The notes under the pieces: model-generated
Database searches by the model: none
Told to the model about the DNA's origin: nothing
Seen by the model: only the letters and a program-made list of their open reading frames with translations
Assembly: GCA_036384915.1 (NCBI GenBank)
Contig: DASVLJ010000062.1
Coordinates: 124,001-188,000, forward strand
Reading direction: 5' to 3'
DNA: 64,000 bases
DNA from: PKWO01 sp036384915
GTDB taxonomy: Bacteria > Pseudomonadota > Gammaproteobacteria > Burkholderiales > Burkholderiaceae_D
Made by a program: the position numbers and the translations under genes
In this document: piece after piece, positions 16,106 through 25,192 of the stretch
Layout of the letters: each line of letters starts with the position of its first letter
How positions within the stretch are numbered: position 1 is the first letter of the stretch

Positions 16106-16819
16106 ATGCAAAACACAGAACTAGACCCCATCCTGTCCCAAGTCCTGGGCGATCCGAAGAAGTCCGGCATGAAGCTTGTGATCGGCAACAAGCGTTACTC
16201 ATCCTGGTCGATGCGGCCCTGGCTGGTCATGACGGCGTTCCATGTCCCATTCGAGGAAATCAAGGTCAGGCTGCGCCAGCCCGACAGCGCGAGCCGCATC
16301 GCCGAATATTCGCTCTCGGGCCGCGTGCCGGTCTTGATCGACGGCGACATCACGGTGTGGGACTCGCTTGCCATCTGCGAATACCTGGCGGAGCAATTTC
16401 CGGAAAAGGCCATGTGGCCGGAAAACGTGATGCAACGCGCAATGGCGCGCAGCATGTGCGCCGAGATGCATTCCGGCTTCACGGACTTGCGCAACGCCAT
16501 GTGGATGAATGTCGACGCGCGCTTTCCCGGCAAGGGCCGCACGCCCGGCGCGCAAGCCGATATCGGCCGCATTAGCGAAATGTGGGAAGAATGCCTCGCC
16601 ATGTCGAGTCCGCATGGTTACCTGTTCGGCGACTTCAGCATCGCCGACGCCTATTTCGCCCCCGTCGTGACCCGCTTTCTGACCTACGACGTCTCGCTCG
16701 CCCCCATGCTGCAAGCCTATGTCGAACGCGTGGCCGGCCACTTCGCCGTGGCGCGCTGGCTCAAGGAAGCGCATGCCGAAACCGATCGCGTCGAGGAGCT
16801 CGACAGCTACCCCGATTGA
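16106..16819 (+). CDS. Glutathione S-transferase family protein
   Basis: A GST-fold protein with an N-terminal thioredoxin-like domain (KLVIGNKRYSSWSMRPWL, with the likely catalytic serine near SSWS), a PVLIDGDITVWDS segment for glutathione binding, and an all-helical C-terminal domain. The first ATG (16106) lies 2 nt after the transglycosylase stop; the conserved domain begins at a second ATG at 16169, which may be the true start (216 residues). Substrate unknown. Ends 10 bp before cca. Confidence 0.85.
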   Translation: MQNTELDPILSQVLGDPKKSGMKLVIGNKRYSSWSMRPWLVMTAFHVPFEEIKVRLRQPDSASRIAEYSLSGRVPVLIDGDITVWDSLAICEYLAEQFPEKAMWPENVMQRAMARSMCAEMHSGFTDLRNAMWMNVDARFPGKGRTPGAQADIGRISEMWEECLAMSSPHGYLFGDFSIADAYFAPVVTRFLTYDVSLAPMLQAYVERVAGHFAVARWLKEAHAETDRVEELDSYPD

Positions 16820-16829
16820 GTCTGCCGCG

Positions 16830-17939
16830 ATGAAGACGTACGCAGTCGGCGGCGCAGTCCGCGACGGGCTTCTCGGCTTGCCGGTGCAAGACCGCGACTT
16901 CGTCGTGGTCGGCGCCACGCCGGATCAGATGATCGCCGCCGGCTACACGCCGGTGGGGAAGGACTTCCCGGTGTTCCTGCACCCGCAAACGCATGAGGAA
17001 TATGCGTTGGCCCGCACCGAGCGCAAGACCGCGCCGGGCTACAAGGGCTTCGTGTTCCACACCGACGCAGACGTCACGCTGGAAGAAGACTTGATCCGGC
17101 GCGACCTCACCATCAACGCCATGGCGCGCGCCGAGGATGGCAGCATCATCGATCCTTTCAACGGCCAGGCCGACCTGCGGGCGCGCGTCTTCCGGCATGT
17201 TTCGCAAGCCTTCGCCGAAGACCCGGTGCGCATATTGCGCCTGGCGCGCTTCGCTGCGCGCTTCGCCGATTTCACCGTGGCGCCGGAAACCATGCGCTTG
17301 ATGCAGGACATGGTGAAGGCGGGCGAGGTCGATGCCTTGGTGCCCGAGCGCGTGTGGCAGGAATTGTCGCGCGGCTTGATGGAAGCCAGGCCTTCGCGCA
17401 TGTTTGAAGTGCTGCGCGATTGCGGTGCGCTGGCGCGTCTCTTGCCGGAATTCGATGCCGCGCTGCTGGCGCGCGCCATGCCGGTCATCGACCGTTGCGC
17501 CGGCCCAGGCTATGACTTGCCGCAACGGCTGGCCATCGTGACGCGCGGCCTTGCTGCCGATGCGGTGGACAGTATTTGCGCCCGCCTGAAGATACCGGGC
17601 GATTGCCGCGACCTGGCTGTGATGGCTGCGCGCGAGTACGACGATGTTGCCCGTGCCGCCGAGCTGCAGCCAGAGGAGATGGTGCGCCTGTTGGAGCGCT
17701 GCGACACGTTTCGCAAGCCGCAGCGTTTCAAGGAAATGCTGATGGCGCTGCACTGCTATCTTGGCAGCCGGGACGAAAAATCGAGTCCGCAGATTGACTG
17801 CTTGCAAGCCGCACTGGCGGCGGCGCAATCGGTCAACGCCGGACAGGTGGCGCAGGCCAATGCCGGCTCTCCGCAAGGGATAGGTGCGGCAGTGCACGCG
17901 GCGCGGGTGGAGGCGGTGCGGCTGCAACAGGGGCGGTAG
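16830..17939 (+). CDS. cca: CCA-adding tRNA nucleotidyltransferase
   Basis: A 369-residue class II nucleotidyltransferase that builds or repairs the tRNA 3' CCA end. The catalytic head shows GGAVRDGLLG, the DRDFVVVG metal-binding aspartates, RRDLTINAMA and the EDPVRILRLARF motif. It is shorter than the multifunctional E. coli enzyme, and I cannot find the HD phosphohydrolase motif, so 2'3'-phosphatase activities are probably absent. Start ATG 16830 fits the conserved MKTYAVGGAVRD terminus. Confidence 0.93.
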   Translation: MKTYAVGGAVRDGLLGLPVQDRDFVVVGATPDQMIAAGYTPVGKDFPVFLHPQTHEEYALARTERKTAPGYKGFVFHTDADVTLEEDLIRRDLTINAMARAEDGSIIDPFNGQADLRARVFRHVSQAFAEDPVRILRLARFAARFADFTVAPETMRLMQDMVKAGEVDALVPERVWQELSRGLMEARPSRMFEVLRDCGALARLLPEFDAALLARAMPVIDRCAGPGYDLPQRLAIVTRGLAADAVDSICARLKIPGDCRDLAVMAAREYDDVARAAELQPEEMVRLLERCDTFRKPQRFKEMLMALHCYLGSRDEKSSPQIDCLQAALAAAQSVNAGQVAQANAGSPQGIGAAVHAARVEAVRLQQGR

Positions 17940-18497
17940 TCACTCCCTGGTATCGTCCGCAATCCAATTCACTTCCCAAGTCTTCCCGCCGTCATCGGAA
18001 AACGCCTGCTCGAAATGCGCCGTATCCTTGCCCGTCTGCGTGATCGCGAAGCGTACCATGATCGCACGGCCGTTGAAGTTTTCCTGGTCGTAGAATTCGC
18101 CGCGCCCGTCCTTGAATTCGCCAATGGTGGGCTGGGCCATGCCACCGCCGGCGCTGCTGGCGAAGTTGAGGCTCCATTGGTGCGAGTCGGGGTTGTATAG
18201 CCGCAGCGACAAGCCTTCGATGTGGCCCGGCTTGCCGATTTGATCGACTTCGAGCTCGACCAGATTGGCCTTGCCGTACCATACCTTCCTGACCACAGTT
18301 GTACCCTGGTATTCGACCCAGGCCGTCGAACCGCTCAAGGGATGTTGCAGGCGTTTGAGATGCGTTCTCCAGCTGCCGATCTCGAAATCGAAATCATGAC
18401 TGCCATCTTGCACATCATGCGGCGTTTGTGCCTGCACGGGAAGGCAAAGCAGGGCAGCGGCACACTGCGCAAGCAAAGAACGCGGAAAGCGGGTCAT
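17940..18497 (-). CDS. Hypothetical secreted protein, DUF1579-like
   Basis: A 185-residue protein with a signal peptide (about residues 1-23, ending VQAQ). The mature part starts with HDFDFEIGSWRTHLKRL, followed by predicted beta-strands, reminiscent of DUF1579/lipocalin-like barrels. WYGKANLVELEV and the WSLNFASSAGG block are conserved-looking. No catalytic motif is visible and no function is assigned. It ends directly against cca on the opposite strand. Confidence 0.7.
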   Translation of the reverse strand: MTRFPRSLLAQCAAALLCLPVQAQTPHDVQDGSHDFDFEIGSWRTHLKRLQHPLSGSTAWVEYQGTTVVRKVWYGKANLVELEVDQIGKPGHIEGLSLRLYNPDSHQWSLNFASSAGGGMAQPTIGEFKDGRGEFYDQENFNGRAIMVRFAITQTGKDTAHFEQAFSDDGGKTWEVNWIADDTRE

Positions 18498-18592
18498 GTT
18501 GGCGGCTCCGAAACGGGGGGAAGCCGCCTCATCCTATGCTTGGGCGGGCCTCGCCGGCAATGGAATTCGGCAGCGGCCCGATGAACGGCAAG

Positions 18593-19867
18593 TTAAGTGC
18601 GACGAAAGCGCCACAAGGCCAGCGCACCGAACAGGGCCGTGAATCCCAGCAGCACGCCGATGGGCGGCAGCGCTGCGGAAAACGGCAGGCCGCGCCAGGT
18701 CATGGCATCGAGGCCGTCGATGGCCCAGCGTGTCGGCACGATCAGCGTGAACGTCTGCAGCCATTGCGGGAATAGGAAGGCCGGCACCCAGGCGCCGCCC
18801 AGCATGACCATGATCAAGGTGGTGAATACGGCAAGGCCGCGCGCCGCTTCCGGCGTCTTGCCGAAAGCGGCGATCAATAGGCCGAACGACGCCGTCATCA
18901 GTGCGAAGCAGGCCAGGATGCCGAAGAAGCCCGGCACGCTGCCGTCTATGTGCACTTGGAACGCCAGAATGGCGACGCCGAAGATGAAGCATTGCAGGCA
19001 AAACGCGATGATGGCGCAGGACAGAGCGCGCGCCGCGATGACGGTCGAGACGGTGATCGGCGCAGCCAGCAGACGGTTCCACACACCCAGCTTTTGCGCC
19101 AGCAAGATGCCGATGCCGGCGTCGATGGCCAGGAATAGGATGAACTGCACACTCATGCCGCCGAACGAATGGGCATAGCCGTTGTAGCGCGAGGGGCCGG
19201 AAGTCAGCGCTTCTTCCGATGTCGTGAAGGGCATGGAGATGCCGCCTTTGAGCGGCCCGCCGTCAGCCTGGGCATTCACCTTGCCTTGGAATTGCTTGAC
19301 GCTTTGCAACAGCTGTCGCAAGTCGGCCACGCCCGGCTGGTCGGACTTCTGATCGAGCCTGGCTAAACTCTGGTCGATCACCTTCGACCCTCCTGCGCCG
19401 GAAAACACTTCGGCGCTGACGGTTTGCATCACTTGCTGAGTCAATAAGCCCTTGACCATGGCCAACACCATGCTTTGCGAGGGATCGTAATAAATCTTGA
19501 TCTCGGGTTTGGCTTGAGGGCCGAACATGGCGCTGCCGGCGGCGTCGCCGAAGCCTGCCGGTATCACGATGGCGGCATTGAGCTTGCCCTTTTTCACTTG
19601 TTCTTCTGCTTGTTCCTGCGGCATTTCCTGGACTTGCAGGGTCTTATCATCCTTCAAGCCGGCCGTAATTTTTTTCGCAATCGCGCTATCGTCTTGCACC
19701 GTCAGTGCCACGCCGACCTTGGCGGTGTCGGTGGCGCCCGAGCCGCCGAACAGGTAGCCGAAGAAAGCGCCGAGCACGACCGGCATCAACAGGTTCATCA
19801 TCCAGGCGCGCCGGTCGGAGCGGTACAGGATCAGGTCTTTGCGGATCAGGGCCCACAGTGCGGTCAT
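18593..19867 (-). CDS. ABC-2 type transporter permease
   Basis: A 424-residue ABC-2 permease. One transmembrane helix lies near the N terminus (MNLLMPVVLGAFFGYLFGG), followed by a large extracytoplasmic domain (about residues 45-220) and five or six membrane helices in the C-terminal half. The start at 19867 (MTALWALIRKDLILYR) is preceded by GGAGA. The architecture fits exporters of the YhhJ/YbhS type. Cargo unknown. Transcribed with the ATPase gene just upstream, 19 bp apart. Confidence 0.9.
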   Translation of the reverse strand: MTALWALIRKDLILYRSDRRAWMMNLLMPVVLGAFFGYLFGGSGATDTAKVGVALTVQDDSAIAKKITAGLKDDKTLQVQEMPQEQAEEQVKKGKLNAAIVIPAGFGDAAGSAMFGPQAKPEIKIYYDPSQSMVLAMVKGLLTQQVMQTVSAEVFSGAGGSKVIDQSLARLDQKSDQPGVADLRQLLQSVKQFQGKVNAQADGGPLKGGISMPFTTSEEALTSGPSRYNGYAHSFGGMSVQFILFLAIDAGIGILLAQKLGVWNRLLAAPITVSTVIAARALSCAIIAFCLQCFIFGVAILAFQVHIDGSVPGFFGILACFALMTASFGLLIAAFGKTPEAARGLAVFTTLIMVMLGGAWVPAFLFPQWLQTFTLIVPTRWAIDGLDAMTWRGLPFSAALPPIGVLLGFTALFGALALWRFRRT

Positions 19868-19886
19868 GTCGTTCTCCTTGTTTTGT

Positions 19887-20837
19887 TCAATCACGCAGGC
19901 TGCGGCCAGTCAGGGTCAGGAATATGTCTTCCAGCCGCGTCTTGGCAGTGGCGAATTGCCGCGGCTTGCAGCCTTGCCCCACGAGCCAATGGACGACGTC
20001 CGCTGCCAGCGCGCCGTCTTCGAGCAGGATGTTGAGCGTCAAGCCGTCGGCCGCCGGCGCCTCGATGCCGGTCACGCCGGGCCGGGTGCGCAAGCCGTCC
20101 AGTATGGGAAGCTGGGCCGAATCGCACAGCGTGACGGTCAATGCCGCTTGTGCCGGCAGGCGCTTGTGCAAGGCATCCGGACTTTCGTTGGCCAACAGCT
20201 TGCCGTGATCGATGATGACGATATGGTCGGCCAGCCGTTCGACTTCTTCCATGTAGTGGCTGGTGTAGATCAACGAGCGGCCCTGGCGCTTTTGCTGCTC
20301 CAGGGTTTCGAAGATGGCGTTGCGGCTTTGCGGATCGACGCCGACGGTCGGTTCGTCCAGGATCAGCAATTGCGGATCGTGCAGCAGGGCTGCCGCGATG
20401 TTCAGGCGCCGCTTCATGCCGCCGGAAAAGGTGTTGGGCTTGTCGTGCGCGCGATCCTGCAGGTTGACCAGTTCCAGGACTTCGCCACAGCGTTTTTTCA
20501 GCGGGGCGCCGCTCAAGCCGTAGAGCGCGCCGAACAGCTTGAGATTTTCCAGCGCCGACATCTCTTCGATCAGGGCCAGGTCTTGTGGAACGAGCCCGAT
20601 CTTTTGCTTGGCGCCGGAGGCGCCAGCGGACAACTGCTGCCCGTCGATCAGGATCTGCCCCGAATCGGGCGGCAGCAAGCCGCAGATCATGCCGACCGTG
20701 GTCGACTTGCCTGCGCCGTTAGGCCCGATCAAGCCCAGCGTCTGGCCGTCCTCGAGCCGGAAATTGATCCCGTCGACGGCCTTGCGCCCGGCGTAGGATT
20801 TGCTCAAACCGATTGCTTGCAACAATGGTGCTGCCAT
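19887..20837 (-). CDS. ABC transporter ATP-binding protein (drug/ABC-2 exporter type)
   Basis: A 316-residue ATPase: Walker A GPNGAGKST near residues 38-46, Q-loop VPQDLAL, signature FSGGMKRRLNIA, Walker B LLILDEPT, and switch His in TSHYMEE. A C-terminal domain of about 90 residues follows, as in DrrA/CcmA-type exporters. GGAGG lies 5 nt before the ATG. Forms a two-gene exporter with the permease. The 296-bp gap to the GNAT gene holds divergent promoters, including TACAAT at 21072-21077. Confidence 0.93.
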   Translation of the reverse strand: MAAPLLQAIGLSKSYAGRKAVDGINFRLEDGQTLGLIGPNGAGKSTTVGMICGLLPPDSGQILIDGQQLSAGASGAKQKIGLVPQDLALIEEMSALENLKLFGALYGLSGAPLKKRCGEVLELVNLQDRAHDKPNTFSGGMKRRLNIAAALLHDPQLLILDEPTVGVDPQSRNAIFETLEQQKRQGRSLIYTSHYMEEVERLADHIVIIDHGKLLANESPDALHKRLPAQAALTVTLCDSAQLPILDGLRTRPGVTGIEAPAADGLTLNILLEDGALAADVVHWLVGQGCKPRQFATAKTRLEDIFLTLTGRSLRD

Positions 20838-21133
20838 GGGTCCTCCGTGAATGGAAGAAAGTATGGACGATATGACAAGCCACGATGGTACTTGCTTTAT
20901 GAATGGCGGGAAACAAGGATGAATGGTAATCGCTCCGCCGTCTCACCGTCGTCAACAGCATTGCTGCACAAGCGTTATAACGCTGGGAAAGCTGTTGTTT
21001 ATTGGCGCTTCAGTGTTAATGAACTGCCAATTTTTAGAGCAATTTCCCTGGCACGCCTGCAATTCATGGCCTACAATGAATTTGTGCGATGCACAACAGG
21101 CCGTGCCCAGCCATGCCTGGATTGGAGAAATTT

Positions 21134-21811
21134 GTGGAATCAAAAGATGTGATGCCCGATATGCTGACTGCGCCTGTGGGGCCGGTCGAGCCCCGCGAGC
21201 GGCCGGCAATACGCATCAAGGCCGTGCCTGAGCGTGACCGGCGCCGGCTCCTGATGCATTTTCTTGCCTTGGGCGATAGCGACCGCTTGCTGCGTTTCGG
21301 TTCCATCCTGCCTGACGAATTGATCACGCGCTACGTACAGCACCTCGACTTCAATCGCGATATGGTGTTTGGCGTTTACGACGACAAGCTGCACTTGGTC
21401 GGCGTGGGCCATCTCGCCTTCACGCCCAAGGAAAATCTGCCGCGCGGCCAGGAAGGCGAGCGGGCTGCGGAATTCGGCGTCTCGGTATCGGAAGCGGCGC
21501 GCGGCGCGGGTATCGGCTCCAAGCTGTTCGAGCGCGCCGCCATGCATTGCCGCAATGCCGAAATCGATACGCTCTACATGCATTGCCTGTCGTCGAACCG
21601 CGTGATGATGCACATCGCGAAAAAGGCCGGCATGGAAATCCAGCGCGATCATGGCGAAGCCGATGCCTACCTGAAACTTCCGCCCGCCAGTCCGGGCACG
21701 GTGCTGCGTGAAGCCGTGGAAGAGCAGGTCGCCAGTCTCGATTACACCGTGAAGGCGCAGACGCGCGCGGCGAAAAAACTGCTGGGCACGCTACCGGGAT
21801 TCAAGAACTGA
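21134..21811 (+). CDS. GNAT family N-acetyltransferase
   Basis: A 225-residue acetyltransferase. The acetyl-CoA binding motif A is EFGVSVSEAARGAGIGSKLF (RGAGIGS pyrophosphate loop), followed by the NRVMMHIAKKAGM block. Start chosen at GTG 21134 because GGAG (21124-21127) is 6 nt upstream; earlier in-frame ATGs at 21089 and 21113 lack a ribosome binding site. The C-terminal 45 residues are helical and charged. Substrate unknown. Confidence 0.85.
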   Translation: MESKDVMPDMLTAPVGPVEPRERPAIRIKAVPERDRRRLLMHFLALGDSDRLLRFGSILPDELITRYVQHLDFNRDMVFGVYDDKLHLVGVGHLAFTPKENLPRGQEGERAAEFGVSVSEAARGAGIGSKLFERAAMHCRNAEIDTLYMHCLSSNRVMMHIAKKAGMEIQRDHGEADAYLKLPPASPGTVLREAVEEQVASLDYTVKAQTRAAKKLLGTLPGFKN

Positions 21812-21896
21812 AACTGAGTCATAAGCTTCCTCTTCGATTGCAATAAGTTGGCTTTTATGAAAGCATACCCACTTCTTGAACGGCGGGGAGGCCGAA

Positions 21897-22520
21897 ATGA
21901 GCAATGGGGTGGGAAAAGTCGTCGTAACCATCGTTGCGGCGGCAATTGGTTTTGCTGCCGCCAAATACGGCTGGCATAAATACCAGGATCATCTTGCCAA
22001 GCAAGGTGCGGATGACAAGATTGCGCAATTGAGGGCGGAAGCCGCCAAGGACAGCCCGAACGCGCCAACGTCCATGGGGATGCAGCAAGCGGCAATACGC
22101 GACGCAGCCAATGCGGTCAACAGCGCCGCCGATGATCAAGCCAGGCGCTCGGCGGCCGCCAGCACGTTCTTTGGCTTTTATCTGATCAACAGCCGTAGCC
22201 GTCCCGAGTTTTGCAAGGAGCAAGGTGTAGACATCACTGCCTTCACCAGCCCCTTCGAGAGCCACCACGCCAGGCTGCTAGAAGTCTCAAGGCCCATCAT
22301 GGTCTCGGCTGGCTATGACGAGGAAAAGCTTTACGGCATGCTCAAGCCGCAACTGCGTTCGATGCTGGAGCAGGACATGAAGGACATTGCCACCTCGGCC
22401 CACACCGACGCCAAGGGTGCATGCGAGCTTCTTGCTTCGGTAGGGGCAAATGTGGCCGACAAACTGCAATTCGACAAGATGCAACCCACGGTTTACCACG
22501 TCCTGTTACCGGGCGGCTGA
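21897..22520 (+). CDS. Hypothetical membrane-anchored protein
   Basis: A 207-residue protein with one N-terminal membrane segment or uncleaved signal (VGKVVVTIVAAAIGFAAAKYGW) followed by a polar alpha-helical domain. I recognise no family. A strong ribosome binding site (GGGGAGG, 21885-21891) sits 5 nt before ATG. Four cysteine-poor helical stretches and two isolated cysteines (EFCKEQ, GACELL) are visible. Monocistronic, convergent with the Lrp-type regulator. Function not assigned. Confidence 0.65.
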   Translation: MSNGVGKVVVTIVAAAIGFAAAKYGWHKYQDHLAKQGADDKIAQLRAEAAKDSPNAPTSMGMQQAAIRDAANAVNSAADDQARRSAAASTFFGFYLINSRSRPEFCKEQGVDITAFTSPFESHHARLLEVSRPIMVSAGYDEEKLYGMLKPQLRSMLEQDMKDIATSAHTDAKGACELLASVGANVADKLQFDKMQPTVYHVLLPGG

Positions 22521-22533
22521 GTTCCTTCCTGCC

Positions 22534-23046
22534 TTAACCCGGCGGCAGCGGCAGCGCCGTCGTATCTTTCACGCGCTGCAGGGCAAAGCTCGACTTCACG
22601 TCGAGCACCGCCGGGTGGCGCAACAGCGTTTCCATCATGAAGCGCGAAAAATGCTCCATATCTTCCACGTGCACGCGGAGCAAATAATCCATTTCTCCCG
22701 TCATGGCGTAGCAAGCCACAACTTCGGGCCAATTCTCGACCGAGGCGGCAAAATCGGCGCGCGGCGAAGGCGAGGTATTGCGCGCCGCGCCGGTGGGCAG
22801 GATGTCGCTATGCTTTTCCATCCGCACATTCACATAAGCCAGCAGGCCCAGGCCGATCTTTTCGGGAGCCAGGAGCGCCACGTATTGCCGGATTACACCG
22901 CTTTCTTCGAGTTGGCGGATGCGTCGCAGGCAGGGCGAGGGTGAAAGATTGACCCGGTCCGCCACTTCCTGGTTGGTCAGGCGGCCATCCTGCTGCAGGA
23001 TGGAAAGAATCTTTCGATCGGTTTTGTCCAGGGTGATGGTCGCCAT
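22534..23046 (-). CDS. Lrp/AsnC family transcriptional regulator
   Basis: A 170-residue regulator: N-terminal winged helix-turn-helix (DRKILSILQQDGRLTNQEVADRVNLSPSP is the classic region, residues about 9-37) and C-terminal RAM ligand-binding domain (CYAMTGEMDYLLRVHVEDMEHFSRFM). It is divergent from hppD-phhA with a 126-bp gap, so it very likely controls aromatic amino acid catabolism and possibly itself, with phenylalanine or tyrosine as effector (inference). The reading frame stays open upstream, antisense to hppD, but the regulator starts at 23046 (MATITLDKTDRK). Confidence 0.93.
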   Translation of the reverse strand: MATITLDKTDRKILSILQQDGRLTNQEVADRVNLSPSPCLRRIRQLEESGVIRQYVALLAPEKIGLGLLAYVNVRMEKHSDILPTGAARNTSPSPRADFAASVENWPEVVACYAMTGEMDYLLRVHVEDMEHFSRFMMETLLRHPAVLDVKSSFALQRVKDTTALPLPPG

Positions 23047-23065
23047 GAATAACCTCACATTTGTA

Positions 23066-23080
23066 AATATGCGCAATATT
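23066..23080. promoter_or_regulatory. Candidate Lrp-type operator
   Basis: AATAT (23066-23070) and ATATT (23076-23080) form a 15-bp AT-rich inverted repeat with a 5-bp GC centre, the size and composition of Lrp-family boxes. It lies 20 bp upstream of the regulator start and about 93 bp before hppD. A TATACT -10 element for hppD is at 23140-23145. Confidence 0.35.
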
Positions 23081-23172
23081 ATTGCCTGATTTTTGCATTT
23101 TGTCACATAAATTGATATTTTCTGCCGTGCCATGGCGCCTATACTGTGTGCATCTTTACACAGGAGACAGGC

Positions 23173-24291
23173 ATGGAATTTCAACCTTGGGACAACCCGA
23201 TGGGGACCGATGGATTTGAGTTTATCGAGTACGCTGCACCCGATCCGGCTGCCTTGGGCGCGCTGTTCGAGCAGATGGGTTTCGCGGCCATCGCCCGCCA
23301 CCGCCACAAGGATGTGACGCTGTACCGCCAGGGTGAAATCAACTTCATCATCAATGCCGAGCCGGACTCCTTCGCGCAGCGTTTCGCGCGTCAGCACGGC
23401 CCCTCGATCTGCGCCATCGCCTTCCGCGTCAACGACGCCGCCTATGCCTACAAGCGCGCGCTCGAACTCGGCGCCTGGGGTTTCGACAACAAGACCGGCC
23501 CGATGGAATTGAACATTCCCGCCATCAAGGGCATCGGCGATTCGCTCATTTACTTTGTCGACCGCTGGCGCGGCAAGTCCGGTGCCAAGGATGGTGCCAT
23601 CGGCGACATCAGCATCTATGACGTGGACTTTGTCGCCATTCCCGGCGCGAAAGCCAATCCGGCCGGCTATGGCTTGACCTATATCGACCACCTGACGCAC
23701 AACGTGCACCGGGGCCGTATGAAGGAGTGGGCCGAGTTCTACGAGAACCTGTTCAACTTCCGCGAAATCCGCTACTTCGACATCGAAGGCAAGCTGACCG
23801 GCTTGAAGTCCAAGGCCATGACCTCGCCTTGCGGCAAGATCCGCATTCCGATCAATGAATCCTCGGACGACAAGTCGCAGATCGCCGAATACCTCGACCT
23901 TTACCATGGCGAGGGCATCCAGCACATCGCGCTCGGCACTGACGACATCTACTCCACGGTCGAAGGCATGAAAAAGGCCGAGGTGATCTTCCAGGACACC
24001 ATCGAAACCTATTACGACCTGGTTGACCGCCGCCTGCCCGCGCATGGCGAGCGCCTGGAAGAATTGCGCCGCCTGCGCATCCTGATCGACGGCAACAGCA
24101 ACGCCACCAAGCGCGAATTGCTGCTGCAGATCTTCACGCAAACCGTGATCGGTCCGATCTTCTTCGAAATCATCCAGCGCAAGGGCGACCAGGGCTTCGG
24201 TGAAGGCAATTTCCGTGCGCTGTTCGAATCGATCGAGCTCGACCAGATCAAGCGCGGCGTGCTGAAAGACGAAACCGCTGCGGCGAAATAA
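23173..24291 (+). CDS. hppD: 4-hydroxyphenylpyruvate dioxygenase
   Basis: A 372-residue Fe(II) dioxygenase that converts 4-hydroxyphenylpyruvate to homogentisate in tyrosine degradation. The three iron ligands can be placed: His in YIDHLTHNV, His in IQHIALGTDDI and Glu in FFEIIQRKGDQGFGEGNF. Start at 23173 (MEFQPWDNPMGTDGFEF) has AGGAGA (23162-23167) 5 nt upstream. First gene of an operon with phhA. Confidence 0.96.
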   Translation: MEFQPWDNPMGTDGFEFIEYAAPDPAALGALFEQMGFAAIARHRHKDVTLYRQGEINFIINAEPDSFAQRFARQHGPSICAIAFRVNDAAYAYKRALELGAWGFDNKTGPMELNIPAIKGIGDSLIYFVDRWRGKSGAKDGAIGDISIYDVDFVAIPGAKANPAGYGLTYIDHLTHNVHRGRMKEWAEFYENLFNFREIRYFDIEGKLTGLKSKAMTSPCGKIRIPINESSDDKSQIAEYLDLYHGEGIQHIALGTDDIYSTVEGMKKAEVIFQDTIETYYDLVDRRLPAHGERLEELRRLRILIDGNSNATKRELLLQIFTQTVIGPIFFEIIQRKGDQGFGEGNFRALFESIELDQIKRGVLKDETAAAK

Positions 24292-24301
24292 GGTTGTGAT
24301 C

Positions 24302-25189
24302 ATGGAAGGTTTCGACACAACCGTCAGTCACGACGAGTTCTTCAAGACGCTCGCCGAAAAGTCCGACGGCGGCAAGCTGCGCGGGGACTATAGCAAGGCT
24401 GACTCGCAATACGTGGTGCAGCAGGACATGCCGCTCTACACGCCGGAGCAGCATGCGCTCTGGCGCCGGCTGTACGAGCGCCAGGCCAGGCTCTTGCCTG
24501 GCCGCGCCTGCGACTTGTTCATCGAGAGCCTGGCGGCGCTGGACGCATCAAACGGGATCCCCAATTTCGACCGCACCTCGGATGCGCTGGAAAAAGCCAC
24601 CGGTTGGCGCTTGGTAGCCGTGCCCGGCCTGGTGCCGGACCAGACCTTCTTCGAGCATCTGGCGTCACGTCGCTTCCCGGTCACGGTCTGGCTGCGCGAA
24701 CCGCACGAGTTCGATTACATCGTCGAACCCGACGTGTTCCATGACTTTTTCGGCCATGTGCCACTCCTGTTCAACCCCATCGTGGCCGACTACCTGCAGC
24801 AATACGGGCAGGGCGGCTTGAAGGCCTTGAAGCTGGGCGGCTTGAAGAACCTGGCGCGGCTATACTGGTACACCATCGAGTTCGGCTTGATCGAAAGCCC
24901 GCAGGGCTTGCGCGTCTACGGAGCCGGCATCCTGTCTTCGGGCGGCGAAATCGAATACTGCCTGACCAGCAAGAACCCGCGCCGCATCGGCTTCAATGCC
25001 GAGCGCGTGATGCGCACGCAGTACAAGATCGACTCTTACCAGGAAAGCTACTTCGTCATTCGCGACTTCCAGCAATTGTTCGACGAGACGGCGCCGGATT
25101 TCACGCCTGTCTATGAACGCCTGAGCAGGCTCGACGACTATCCGGCCAATACCTTGCTGCCGGGCGAAACGGACTTGGGAAGCAACTGA
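24302..25189 (+). CDS. phhA: Phenylalanine 4-monooxygenase
   Basis: A 295-residue pterin-dependent aromatic hydroxylase that converts phenylalanine to tyrosine. Iron ligands are two histidines in EPDVFHDFFGHVPLL and the Glu in YWYTIEFGLI. Bacterial length, with no regulatory ACT domain. Follows hppD by 10 bp, so the pair converts Phe to Tyr and the deaminated product to homogentisate. Confidence 0.96.
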   Translation: MEGFDTTVSHDEFFKTLAEKSDGGKLRGDYSKADSQYVVQQDMPLYTPEQHALWRRLYERQARLLPGRACDLFIESLAALDASNGIPNFDRTSDALEKATGWRLVAVPGLVPDQTFFEHLASRRFPVTVWLREPHEFDYIVEPDVFHDFFGHVPLLFNPIVADYLQQYGQGGLKALKLGGLKNLARLYWYTIEFGLIESPQGLRVYGAGILSSGGEIEYCLTSKNPRRIGFNAERVMRTQYKIDSYQESYFVIRDFQQLFDETAPDFTPVYERLSRLDDYPANTLLPGETDLGSN

Positions 25190-25192
25190 AAA

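Noticed and set aside
21049..21064. Sigma54-like TGGCAC upstream of the GNAT gene
   Set aside because: The matching TGC element is not at the required spacing.
23047..24318. Upstream extension of the Lrp-type regulator frame (total 594 codons)
   Set aside because: The extension is antisense to hppD and the regulator has a normal start at 23046.
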